Origin: Aegilops tauschii subsp. strangulata
Taxonomy: Eukaryota > Streptophyta > Magnoliopsida > Poales > Poaceae
Reading direction: 5' to 3'
Length of the DNA stretch: 64,000 nucleotides
Assembly (NCBI RefSeq): GCF_002575655.3
Contig: NC_053040.3
Coordinates: 225,570,628-225,634,627, forward strand
The notes under the pieces are model-generated. The model searched no databases and was not told where the DNA came from. It was given only the letters and a program-made list of their open reading frames with translations. This document shows, in pieces, positions 43,438-53,517 of this stretch. The position numbers and the translations under genes are program-made. How positions within the stretch are numbered: the first letter of the stretch is position 1; each line of letters begins with the position of its first letter.

Positions 43438-45220
43438 CATGGCGGCCGCTCGCCGCGCTCGAGCTGAGCGCCGGGCTGCCCTCACCGCCCGCGTTGCTCA
43501 GACGGCACCCGTCGGCAGGCCACCTCGTCGTTCTCCGTCTCCCGCCGCCAACGTTGCCACCAGCCCGGCGGGGAACGAGCAATAGGCGTCCTCACTGCAT
43601 CCGTCGGTGCGGCAGGACGGCCGCACCGCCACTCCGTCGCTGACCCCGGCCGGTTCTTCGTCTCATGCACGCCGCGCTCCCATGGAGGTGCAGGCCGCGC
43701 TCCTCGCGGCGAACGAGCTCCTACGCTACCGCCCAGTCGACGACCTCTACGAGGAGTGGCTCGACCGCGTCGCCGAGCTCGTCCGTGCCGCAGGGGGCTC
43801 CCCGGCCCCGTCCCTCTCTCTGCCTCACCCTCCGCCAGCCACAGGTGGCGTGGCTCATGGCGCGCCTCCACCACCTTTGCCCCAAGATTGCGCCTTGGTG
43901 CCAAGGCGCGCAGCCCCACGGCGTGATCCGTCACGTCCGGTGCCCGCGCGCGAAGAGAGAAGCTGCCAAGAAATCCCTCGGCCGCGAGAAGCCGCACCTG
44001 CGCTCCCCGCGCCGCCTCGCCAAGACCGCGCGCCGCCTGCGGTGGCGCCATGCGGACCTCATCAAGACCAAGCTCCACCTCCGAGGCAGGCCCTGGCAAC
44101 CACGGCCGGCTGCCACGCCTTCACCCCCGAGCTGCGTAGCGTCGCCTGGCCAGGCAAGTTCAAGCCGGATCTGCCTCCCCGCTACGACGGCACCTCCGAC
44201 CCCGCGGAGTTCCTGTAGCTCTACGAGCTGAGCATTGAAGCAGCAAACGGCGACGAGAAAGTCATGGCGAACTAGCTCCCTATGGCTCTCAAGGATGGTG
44301 CCCGCTCCTGGCTCCTGAACCTGCAGCACGGCTTGATCTCCTCCTGGGATGAGATGCGCGACCGCTTCGTCGCCAACTTCCAGGGCACCCGCGACCGCCT
44401 GCCGGCCGCGGGTGACCTACGCCCATCAAGCAACAACCAGGGGAGACCCTCGAGAAGTATATCCAGTGCCTCAACAACACTCGCCTCAAGATCCCCAAGG
44501 TCACGGACGAGGCCATCATCTCTGCATTCTCAGACGGCGTCCGTGATGTCAAGATGAAGGAAGAGCTCGCTATCCATGAGGAGCTGTGCACATCTCAAGA
44601 GCTGTTCAACCTGGCGACCAAGTGCGCAAGAGTTGAGGAGGGGCGCCTCTCCCTCCTCGAGCTGCCAGCTGCGGGCACAGAGGAGAAGAAAGCCAAGGCC
44701 AAGGACATGAAGCGCAAGGAAGCGGCAGTGCTCGCAGCGGAGCCCGACACTAAGCGGGGCAGAGATCAGCCCGAGTCATCCAAGAACAGCCGACCGTTCT
44801 GCGCCTTCCACAATCTGAACACCCACAACACCAGTGACTGTCAAGAGCTCAGAGCCATTCGCGAAGGACGTTTCGGTCGACGCCCTGAGCGTAGCGACCG
44901 GGGCTATGGCCGTGGAGGAGGACGTGGAGGCGGACGCTGGGACGACCGTGGCCCGCGCCAGGAGTGGCGCGACAAGCCTCGTGAGGACCGCTGGCAGGAC
45001 CATCCTCGCGAGGGCGCCTGGAGGGACCAGCCTCATGAGGATCGCCCCCAGGGCAACGCCGGTCTTCCCCCGCTGCTGCCACCAAGAAGGAACGATGATC
45101 ACCATCAGAATGAGGGGTTGGGGGCTTCCAGGAGCCGCGTGCAATCGCCTGCATTTTGGGCGGCGCGCAGGCCCCAGCCTCTCAACGCATCTTCAAACAG
45201 TTTGCTCGAGAAGTGAACGT
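43438..45220 (+). pseudogene. Gag of non-autonomous Gypsy element (frameshifted)
   Basis: Pieces in order: an N-terminal frame with ANELLRYRPVDDLYEEWLDR (43607-44218), the capsid part with PELRSVAWPGKFKPDLPPRY, a stop TAG near 44216, then MALKDGARSWLLNLQHGLIS (44282-44557) and a long frame (44554-45216) with EELCTSQELFNLATKCARVE and the zinc-binding-like CAFHNLNTHNTSDC. An Arg/Gly-rich basic region with RGGGRGGGRWDDRG follows. At least three frame changes are present. The protein is nearly identical in layout to the minus-strand copy at 906-2440 and 7454-7875. Confidence 0.85.
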
Positions 45221-45911
45221 GGTGCTCCGCAAGCTCGAGGCCACGCACCCACTCAGGTGGTCCCAATGCACCATCACTTTCCACTCGGCAGATCAGCTCA
45301 AGTGTGCAGCCACCGCTGGCGCCCTCCCGATGCTGTGCTCCCCAGTCATCAGCAATGTGCAGGTTACCAAGACCCTCATCGACGGCGGCGCAGGGCTCAA
45401 CGTCCTGTCCGTCGACAAGTTCGACAACCTCCAAGTGCCATATGAGCAGCTTCAGCCTACCAAGCCTTTCTCAGGAGTGACCGACGGTTCCACCACACCG
45501 ATAGGGCAGGTCCGCCTGCCTGTCACCTTCGGAGAGCGCAAGAACTACCGCACCGAGCTCATCGACTTCGACGTCGCGCACATCCGCCTACCGTACAACG
45601 CCATCCTCGGGTGTCCGGCCCTGGCCAAGTTCATGGCAGTCACCCATCACAGCTACAACGTCCTCAAGATGCCGGGAAGCGGCGGAATCATCACGGGCCC
45701 ATGTGAAGAGAGAGATGCGGTGTGCTCCCTCGAGCGCGCCTTCCAAGCTGCAGCCATCAACGACCCCAGCCACAAAAGCGAGGGCCCTCCTGAGGCCCTC
45801 CCCAAGAAGAAGAAGCAGTTGCGCCGAGCAGGATCTCAGGAGGGCGGCGACACGGCTGGAGCCTCATCAAGATTAGCGCCCGCTTCAGGCGCGCCTCCCT
45901 CCATCGCATAG
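45156..45911 (+). CDS. Retropepsin-like protease of non-autonomous Gypsy element
   Basis: An open 251-codon frame. The active-site segment is TKTLIDGGAGLNVLS (Asp in DGGA). Upstream is LPMLCSPVISNVQVTKT; downstream are PTKPFSGVTDGSTTPIGQ, then NAILGCPALAKFMAVTHHSY, the usual second half of a Gypsy protease. A KKKKQLRRAG tail precedes the stop. The frame overlaps the end of gag and could be reached by frameshift. It is the best-preserved protein of this element; activity with DGGA rather than DTGA or DSGA is unproven. After it no polymerase coding follows. Confidence 0.75.
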   Translation: MGGAQAPASQRIFKQFAREVNVVLRKLEATHPLRWSQCTITFHSADQLKCAATAGALPMLCSPVISNVQVTKTLIDGGAGLNVLSVDKFDNLQVPYEQLQPTKPFSGVTDGSTTPIGQVRLPVTFGERKNYRTELIDFDVAHIRLPYNAILGCPALAKFMAVTHHSYNVLKMPGSGGIITGPCEERDAVCSLERAFQAAAINDPSHKSEGPPEALPKKKKQLRRAGSQEGGDTAGASSRLAPASGAPPSIA

Positions 45912-47780
45912 GAAGGCGCGCCCGGCGCCCTCCTCGGGTAGGGCTCGGGGGCTCTCTTCTGGAGGGCCTCAGACCTTGCCAACCTCACGAGGGAGGCGCT
46001 TGGGCACCACTTGGAGGCGTGCTTCGCGGCACGTTTCCCTCAGGAGAACACAGGGCAAGGAGTGCCCACCGCTCAGGAGTTCATCACCAAGACCACTTAG
46101 GAACTGCAAGACGCAAGGGCCATGCGCGGTGACAGCCGCTCATGAGGCACAGCTCCCCATCCAGGCGAGGATGCTGGGCTGCGTGTCTGCATCGACGTCC
46201 CAGGGCTCAACAGGGCCGCATCTTAGGAGCGTTTCTGGCCTTCGCGTGTGGGCCGTTGCGAGGGCCCGCCGCACAGCAACGTTCGCATGCCCTTCGGTGC
46301 CGAGCGTGGCGTCAGCCTATCAGTGCAACATGTGGCGCGTCCTGGCGGCTCAGGAGGCCAGGTACCACGCCGTCCTGGAAAAACGGAGACGGTCTTCAAG
46401 GAACCTCCCGAGCCCCAGAGCCTCCCAAGGCTCAAGGCCTCGGTGGCTCGTGAAGAGTCATTCCTTCAATGCACGCCTTCAGCTGCACCAACTCTACTTC
46501 GTCTATAGAACCAGGTGACATTTTCCAAGCTCGTTTAGCTGGGAGCGCCCCTCGGGCTGCATTATTCCCAGGCCGCATGGGTCCTTCCCTGTGCCATGTA
46601 TCCCTTTTGCTTATGTCTTTAGCTTACCTTGCTGGGGGCGCCCCTCGGGCTGCATCATCCCCAAGCCGCTCGGGCCGGACCTAGTGGCATGTATCTTCCT
46701 GCATTTACCCAAGCGAATTTGCCTTCTATGCTTAACCTGCCTACGGTTATCACCGGCTCGGTCGTCGCCTCCCACGGGGCCTCCTCACATTGGCACAGCG
46801 CTGGCGCATGGGTCCGTCCCTGCCACGTTGACAAACCTGAGCGGTCGAGCTCTGGCTCACAGCATGCCCCGCGCACGTCGCCTCACCAGGCCCTCAGTGC
46901 CCTCGTGTCTTCGCGGAACAACCAGCGGCAGGCTGGCAGCTATAACGGCAAACCGTGTTTCTTCTTGTGACTGTTCACAGGGATCCCATGGGGAGGATAG
47001 CAGGCGGCACCGCGAGTCTCCTTTTCTCTCGTGCAATTCTCTTGTGCGTTGAAAGGGGGGCTCCTGAGCATCGCGACTCAAGAGCTCTTACTGGCTCTCC
47101 AGCCCTCACCCCCTGGCCTTGCCCACGGCATCGCGACCTGGCATACCAGCGGCGGCTGAGCTCGCTCGAGGGCCGGGACCTGAGGACGTAGAGCACTAAG
47201 AAGAGCATGGGAGGAGGGAAACTCGTATGGGCCGGCCTAGCTATGCCGCACAAGCTGGCGCGCAGGCCTAGCGCACCACCAGGAATCGCCACGAAATCGA
47301 CAAGATAAGTCCCGCTCTCGGATCGGCTAAATGTTGGGGCCTAAGGGTAACCCTCGCTGCAGCCCCATTGCGGCCACGTCAACTCCCTTTCTTGCCTTAC
47401 CATGGCTGCTTGAGCGCTAAGGGGGACCTCCTGAGCATCGCGTCTCAGGGGCTCTTACTGGACCTCGGGCCGCACACCTCCTGGCCTTGACCACGGCATG
47501 CGACCTGGCATACCGGCGACGACTGTAGCCTGCCTGGGGACCGGGACCTGTCAGCGTAGAGCAACAAGCTATCGCGAGGGAAGAAAGGGGGGACCGAGCC
47601 TTAACAGGACATGCGTTAACGAAATTTTCATAACAGGGAAGATGAGCGCAAAAGACATTACAGACCCTTTACACGCCCCCGCGGGGTACTTCATGATTCT
47701 CCGCAGGGGGAAAAAGCTAGAACTAAGAGGGATCCTATCTACACCTTCCCGCGGCGGACGCCATCACCAACAGTGGGCCA
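45912..47780. other. Non-coding internal region of the Gypsy element, with internal direct duplications
   Basis: Two tandem copies of a 90-bp phrase with GCGCCCCTCGGGCTGCAT (near 46546 and 46638), and two diverged copies 366 bp apart of a 150-bp block with CTCCTGAGCATCGCG...CCGGGACCTG (47060-47200 and 47428-47565). No RT or integrase motif in any frame. ORFs here are GC-rich chance readings. Confidence 0.75.
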
Positions 47781-47808
47781 CGGGAGGCCGGCGCCAACCC
47801 CATCCAGA

Positions 47809-48596
47809 TCAGCGACGGCGACGGCTGGACGCCGCGCCTCTGCTCCAAGCGCGACGAGAGCTCGGGGGCACGTAGCTGTCGTCGCTCGTCTCCAGAGTCT
47901 CGTAGAGCTCAGGAGAGCTACTGGACTCCCAAGGGCTGCTACTGCTGGAGTGGCCGCGAGCGGAGCGCGCGTCATCCTGACGCTCCCCTCCGGAGCAGCA
48001 CTCCAGGCGGCGGCCCTCCGCATCATAGATCTTGAAGAAAAGCATGGAGGCACCGTCGTACGCGAAGTGGATCGCGACGGCCCCCCTCGTACGGTAGACC
48101 CGCGCGACCTCGCCCTAGCCGCGAGTCATGAAGATCTTGCCGGTGGGGACCGCTTTGATCTCTGCTCCGGTCGCCGGAGTGTCGCAGTCGGCGTGCTGCA
48201 ACCAGAGCTCAAGAGGCCCCCTCAGCGGCATCACGTGGGAGAAGAACCGCGGGAAGCGGATCCAAGAGCTTGGAGGCATCGGTGCCCATAGCACAAGCTC
48301 GCGCGAGGAGTCCGCGGCATGGATTCCAGGGGCGACAGCGCGTGTCGCTGTGGCGCGGCGACCACGGGCACGGCGCGGGTGACGCCGCTCGTCGCTCCGT
48401 CCTCCTGAGCCCTCGGCTCGGGCATACAAGGGTAGTGGATACCCTGGAGGAGGCCGCTCGCACCAAGGCCTCGTCACCACCTGCATCGCCGCTTCATCAC
48501 GGTGGTGGACCGACCTCTTCTTCAGCGGAAGCGGCCCCGGATCATCGCGCGGGGCCTTTCCCTTCTCTTCAGTGGAGAACCTTCTGTAGGTGCCAT
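47809..48596 (-). pseudogene. Antisense ORF of the Gypsy element with a B3-like domain
   Basis: On the minus strand an ATG at 48596-48594 in good context (AACAATGGC) follows a TATA box at 48674-48680. Its frame shifts within about 75 bases into the long frame, which runs down to 47809 with one in-frame TAG at 48115-48117, where Trp would fit the family. Around 48270-47990 the reading shows a B3-like fold pattern: SWIRFPRFFSHVMPL, LELWLQHAD, GKIFMTRG, then GEVARVYRTRGAVAIHFAYD, GASMLFFKIYDAEG. The GW..F...YDG.S..F...D pattern is that of REM-type B3 domains. The tail is Ser- and Arg-rich. An antisense ORF before the 3' LTR is known from Tat-lineage elements. Two lesions make this copy a pseudogene. 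Confidence 0.6.
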
Positions 48597-48673
48597 TGTT
48601 GCTAGCAGTGGAGCGAGGAGGAAGAAGCAATCAAGGAAGGAAGAGATGGGCGACGGGGGCTCCGCCCCTCCCC

Positions 48674-48680
48674 ATTTATA
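48674..48680 (-). promoter_or_regulatory. TATA box of the antisense B3-like ORF
   Basis: TATAAAT on the minus strand (in GCTATAAATGGGG), about 80 bases upstream of the ATG at 48596. This gives a leader of about 50 bases. It lies outside the LTR, so it is an internal antisense promoter of the element. Confidence 0.55.
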
Positions 48681-48922
48681 GCAAAAGAAGGCCAACCGGC
48701 GCCTCCCACGATCGCAGGTAATGATGGTTTTCCTTGCATGTCGCAGGGACTTGTCAAGTCGTGTTGTTGCCGAGGCAGCGTGGGGAAGCGGAGAAGCCCA
48801 CATCCAATCAACCGCGACGCGTCAACCGAGGCCGCAGGCTTTGGGGGCCCGCGGCGCTCCGTGCTTGACTCTTGGCTTCGCCGCGAAGCCAAGCCCGAGC
48901 GCACCTTGGGCCCGGGGGCTAC

Positions 48923-49553
48923 TGTCGGCGTTCCGGGAACGGGGGTCCCTAGACTTGCCTGCCTGCGGCCCACGGCGTGGCTAAGTCAGCGGGCCGTACG
49001 GCCCATCTTCATTAACAAGGCACCCAAGACCCTCGCGAGGCGGACGACGCAGGACCTCCTCAGGAGTGGCCCCTCTAGGCGGGCTCACGAGGAGCGGAGA
49101 TATCAAGGCGGAGCAAACCTCACGAGGCTCTCATGACGTGAGCCATGACGATCGGCGCCAGGCGGGCGCCAGCGCGCCCAGCATCCTTGTTTCCTCTTTG
49201 GTGCTAAGGAGGCAAGCGCAGGCGAGGAGTACCGAGGCATCAGGCAATGGTTGCCATATCGGTGCAACGAGACCAAGACCAGAAGGACGATAGGACGGAG
49301 GTCATCGTGGAGCCCAAGACAGCGTCACCACCAGAGCCTTTTGCAGGCGAAGACCACTTTTGTCAAGATAGCTTGTACTAGCTGTCCCCCTTCAAATTTG
49401 CCCGCCGTTGTTAGCTCCCTTCCCGCTCAATATTTGGAAAGAGGGCCAGGGCCTATATAAGTAGAACCAGGGTGTGGATCGGTAGGAGGGAAAGACTTCG
49501 CGCGCACCCCAGAGTTTGAACCTTAAGGGTTTGCCGGAACCCCACATCCGACA
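48923..49553 (+). repeat. 3' LTR of non-autonomous Gypsy element, internal deletion
   Basis: A 631-bp block from TGTCGGCG to CATCCGACA. Relative to the 5' LTR it lacks about 250 bp between TATATAAGTAGAAC and CAGGGTGTGG. The TATA box is retained near 49453. A short purine-rich stretch (GGGCCCGGGGGCTAC) precedes it, the likely polypurine primer site. Confidence 0.88.
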
Positions 49554-49558
49554 CCCTC

Positions 49559-49642
49559 CACTTGCGCCTGACACTCAACCCACTCGTTGTACAATCCCGG
49601 AACCTTCCCTTTATACACGACATAGCACTCCTTCTTCGCCAT
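49559..49642 (-). pseudogene. N-terminal half of CACTA-encoded RNase-H hybrid-binding-like protein
   Basis: Starts with ATG at 49642-49640 and reads KKECYVVYKGKVPGLYNEW, then VECQAQVEG up to the Gypsy junction. Tyr-Val-Val-Tyr-Lys-Gly followed by PG-Y--W and C--QV-G is the hallmark of the RNase H1 hybrid-binding (viroplasmin-like) fold, which binds RNA/DNA hybrids. A polypyrimidine and AG just upstream (ACAG at 49655) could be a splice acceptor. It is interrupted by the 7.07-kb Gypsy insertion; the second half is 42302-42484. Confidence 0.72.
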
Positions 49643-49922
49643 CAAGTATCTAGGTACCTGTTAGAGATGCATCTTCATCAAGAGAATGTACTTTCATATG
49701 CAACAAAATATACTAGAGCAACACGAAAAAGAAAGGGTTAGCAGCTAGATGCAACATACAGTACGCAACTAATTAACTAGAGGTACGCAGGTCATCGTAC
49801 CCAAACTAACAAAGTAACGTTACGCAAGTTTGGCAGTGACCGTGGACATCAAAAAGTTTCATCGCTACAGAAAGTATACAAGTTCAACCGACACATATCA
49901 TCATCATCGGCATCGTAAATCA

Positions 49923-51880
49923 CTAGAAGTTCCATACTTCCATATCATCAAGGATGTACCCTAGCTTCTTGAACCGCGTGAGGTCATGACGTTGCATGCC
50001 TATGCGAGTTCGGACGTCATCTCGCGATATAGGGCCGTGGTGGAACATCCCCTTCTCATCGACGACTTCTTTCATGATGATTGTCGCAATGTCCCTTTGG
50101 ATGCGAAAGAAGTCATCTCTAAGTTTATAATCCGCTTCTCCATGAGATTCTACCCACTTGCGGATATGATCATCATTTCCGGTTGTCATGCGAAGCTTTT
50201 GGTGATCCTGTTGAACTCAATCATGAGATGGAGGAGGTAGAATCCATCTTTCTTGCTTGATTTTGGGACATGGATGCAGCAGAAATTTTATGCGAGAAAC
50301 CCAACTTCTTGTTCCTTTGTTTCCTGATCTGCAGGTGGCCACCCCTAATGCTGAAGCCTTGGAGAGCATCAACTAGAATATTCATTATGTGGGTGTAGTC
50401 CTTCTTCTCGTAGTCTCTGGTAGGGTCGAAATACAAGGCGTGGGAGACTCGCGGGTAAAGAACGATAAGGACGGCGCGCCCGTTGCTACGGGGAAAAAGA
50501 CACCTCAAATTATTCTCCATATGAGCGAGAAGGAATGATTGAAGTGTACGAAAGGGTTGTCTGGAGCTGACTTACTTTGGATGATAAGGCAGGAGGACAA
50601 TTTCCTAGTCCTTATTCTGTACCATGAAGTTTTGGAGGTACTCCCTAGCAGTTTCATGCTCAAAGTCGCCGAGACTCAAGAAGGACTCGTGCATGTAGTA
50701 CTAATCAGCCACACAGATTTGTGAGACTTCTTCTCTCTTCATGACGAGGCTCATATGTAGCACAAAAAGGCGGATGATTGTAAAATCGAGCCGCCTTGTC
50801 AAAAACATCTCGAAGATAAGGTCAAACTGTAGGAAGAACACCTCCGCAGGCCGTGTGTCGATGTAGCACTTCCCCTCAAGCACACGAGTCACGTATGTCG
50901 GATATCCTAGATCCTTCGAGGCTAGTTGGCTTTTCTCAGTCGACAACATATGGTCGTGCAATCTCCTGAGATCCCCTGATAGTGCCTCCAGTGGTTTCGG
51001 CGGTAGCATCGGCTCGCCCGTGACATGGAACATGGTCGCACCTTTCATGGGTACATGCTCTTCAAAATCCACCGTCTGGCTGCTATGTGTTATGGCTTGT
51101 TTGGAGGCACCTATCTTCCCCGGTCTCTTCCTCTCCTTTTTCTTGGGCATACCTTCCAGACCCTTCCTGTCTAAGCATTGTACGACCCCCGGCTAGTTGA
51201 GCCTGTGTTGAGGCGGCATCTTCAGGCGTGTCCTGTGAGGATTTCATGAAGAGAGACTTCTTGCCATCCCTGCTAGGACGTTCCTGCCCGGGTAGATCAT
51301 CCATATCCTCATTAGCATGTTGATAGCCCGATTCGTCATATGGTTGACTCATCATATCTAAGTCACTGTCATAGGCGTTTGTATTGAGGAAGCCCATTGG
51401 GTCCTCCATCTCCTCCGTCCCATCATCCATTCTCTGTTCTACGGGACCGATTACATCAGCCAGTACTATTGGCCCCCCTTCATCACGTCATCCGCCGCTC
51501 TCACCCGGCACTACAGGAGCTGGTAATTGCATAGGCGGGGTGGTGGCCTCCATACATGCTTGTTCATGTGTGGTTATTGGTGTGCCACTTGGAGCTCATC
51601 TAGTGGTTCCTGGAGGTGTTCGCGGAAGTAATTAGCGGTTGTACTAGTGGACGGACTGGTTGTACCGGTCTTACTGCAGCTGCGGGAACAACCGGGGTGG
51701 TACTGGTCTTGTGCCGCTCGATCACAGAAGCTGGACTAGTAGTTGGGCGGTAGTCGAGCGGTTGTACCGGTGGACCGGTAGTTGGGCATTAGTTCAGTTG
51801 TACCGGGATTTCTGGACTGGGCAGAATCTTCTCCATGCTCTTGGTGTCCATCTTGCACCATAACTTCTCCTTGGTACCTA
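49923..51880 (-). pseudogene. CACTA ORF2 with Ulp1-like (C48) protease region, frameshifted
   Basis: Minus-strand pieces: an acidic N-terminal part (51083-51430, with DSDLDMMSQPYDESGYQHAN; also fragments at 51600-51880), a middle part (50701-51150, LASKDLGYPTYVTRVLEGKC, EVFFLQFDLIFEMFLTRRLD) and a C-terminal part (50221-50520, with LIVLYPRVSHALYFDPTRDY), then 49923-50189. The HALYFDP motif carries the His and Asp of an Ulp1-type site. In the frame that follows (about 50195-50260) the sequence reads CIHVPKSSKKDGFYLLHLM, so the position where CGFY is usual holds DGFY. ORF2 with such a domain is common in plant CACTA elements; its role in transposition is not established. Confidence 0.65.
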
Positions 51881-52239
51881 AGCATACAAAGTGTTTGTAA
51901 GGGTATATTTCTCTCTATGTGGTTTTGGTGATTGATGACAGTGCATTTGCAGACTAATCGTGTGCATTGAGCATTTCACATATCTCATGTCTAGGCACAA
52001 GACGATTCGGTGCCCCTCGGAGCCGATCGAAGACGGCGGTTCTCTACGTTTCTTTTCGGTGGATTTGAGTCGTAGGAAAGTCGTACTATAAAGAGGGGGT
52101 CCGCTTCAGAAAGGTTAGGGTGGAATCAACACTTACACATCTGTTCCTTTGCACCACCTTTCCTTCGCCTCATTGGAGCACCGTTCGCTTATCCTTGGCT
52201 CTGCGAAATGAAGGCTTCCAAATGCTAGAATATCTGTGG

Positions 52240-52740
52240 CATGCGGTAGTACTGCTCAAGGGAACAGTAGTACCTCAGGTGCTTGCGGTAGTACCGCTCA
52301 AGGGAGCGGTAGTACCACAGGGACCAGCGGTAGTACCGCTCTTGGTGAGCAGTAGTACCACTGCTTCCAACCCGGACGCTAGCGCATGCGGAAGTAGGCG
52401 CGGAAGTAATTTTTTACTTCTGCCCCTATGCGGTAGTACCGCTCCCTGCGAGCAGTAGTACAGTGCCGGATTTTCGCACGATCCCAATCAAAGCGGGAGT
52501 AGTCACAAACGTAATCTATTTAGTTCGTGCCTTTTCCAGCCCAGTAGAGCCCTGCCTCACGGTAGTACCGCAGGGGGCGCGTGGTAGTACCGCTCCGGCA
52601 GTTCTACCGCTCGTTGCCACGCACAACAGGGTCTCGTCTGGTCACTACCGCGCAAGCGGTAGTACCGCACCGTCCAGCGATAGTACTGCAACCCCTTGCG
52701 GTAGTACCGCAAGTGTGTGCGGTAGTACCGCATGTCACGG
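52240..52740. repeat. Cluster of GCGGTAGTACCGC palindromes in the Copia LTR
   Basis: About a dozen exact or near copies of the GCGGTAGTACCGC palindrome lie within 500 bp, all upstream of the TATA box. Clustered palindromes upstream of the core promoter are described for Sirevirus LTRs. Confidence 0.9.
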
Positions 52741-52778
52741 GCTGAGTAAGGGGTAACGGTTGGATCTTTTTCCCCCAA

Positions 52779-52787
52779 TATATAAAG
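52779..52787 (+). promoter_or_regulatory. TATA box of the Copia LTR
   Basis: TATATAAAG, 730 bp before the LTR end, following the palindrome cluster. Expected transcript start is about 52810-52820. Confidence 0.6.
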
Positions 52788-53517
52788 GGGGTCTTCTTCC
52801 CCAAGAAGACCACCTCTTACCTCCCCAAGCTCCATTGTTGCTCAAAGCTCCACTTTCGCTCGATCTCTCTCCCTAGTCAATCAAACTTGTTCATTTTCTA
52901 GGGATTGGTTGAGATGGCCCCGATCTACACTTCCACCAAGAGAAATTTGATTCCCCCCACTAATCCCTTGCGGATCTTGTTACTCTTGGGTGTTTGAGCA
53001 CCCTAGACGGTTGAGGTCACTGCGGAGCCATATTCCATTGTGGTGAAGCTTCGTGGTGTCACTGGGAGCCTCCAATTAAGTTGTGGAGATTGTTCCAACC
53101 TTGTTTGTAAAGGTTCGGTCGCCGCCTCAAAGGGCACCAATGGTGGAATCATGGCATCTCGCATTGTGTGAGGGCGTGAGGAGAATATGGTGGCCCTAGT
53201 GGCTTCTTGGGGAGCATTGTGCCTCCACACCTCTCCAACGGAGACATACTTCCTCTCAAAGGGAAGGAAGTTCGGTAACACATCCTCATCTCCACCGGCT
53301 CAACTCTTGGTTATCTCTTACCTTTACTTGTGCAAGCTTATGGTGTTGTACCCCTTGCTTGCTTTTGTGCTTGTTGTCATTGCATCATATAGGTTTCTCA
53401 GCTAGTTGCATATCTAGACAACCTATTTTGATGCTAAGTTTAATTTGGTAAAGAAAAGCTAAAAATTATTAGTTGCCTATTCACTCCCCTCTAGTTAACC
53501 ATGTCGATCCTTTCAAT

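Larger units (their letters stand above)
42485..49553 (+). mobile_element. Non-autonomous Tat-like Ty3/Gypsy element with gag, protease and an antisense ORF
   Basis: Has LTRs at 42485-43374 and 48923-49553, and target-site copies CCCTA (42480-42484) and CCCTC (49554-49558), four of five bases equal. The host reading frame shows CCCTC was the original. gag and protease are present, but 45912-48922 has no RT, RNase H or integrase. A CX3HX4HX4C-like motif in gag (CAFHNLNTHNTSDC) fits the Tat lineage. The region before the 3' LTR holds an antisense ORF. Movement would need proteins from a relative. Confidence 0.85.
41848..51891. mobile_element. CACTA DNA transposon 2, left end present, right part cut by the Copia element
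   Basis: Starts CACTACTAGGGAAAAGCC, followed by subterminal GCGCTACTGCTA repeats in both orientations (41848-42065). Minus-strand genes inside are an RNase-H hybrid-binding-like small ORF and an Ulp1-like ORF2. A Gypsy element (42485-49553) is nested in it. The remainder, where a transposase would be expected, is beyond or displaced by the Copia element, and no right terminal repeat was found. Confidence 0.82.
51892..53515 (+). repeat. 5' LTR of Copia element (~1.62 kb)
   Basis: Begins about TGTTTGTAAGGGTATATTTC and ends ATCCTTTCA two bases before the primer-binding site. The exact start could also be 51896. It interrupts the CACTA ORF2 region. TATATAAAG lies at 52779-52787. Confidence 0.75.

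Noticed and set aside
51892..53515. CACTA right terminus within the Copia LTR
   Set aside because: AGTAGTACC phrases recall a CACTA end, but they are part of the palindrome cluster, and no TAGTAGTG terminus with a 3-bp repeat was found.
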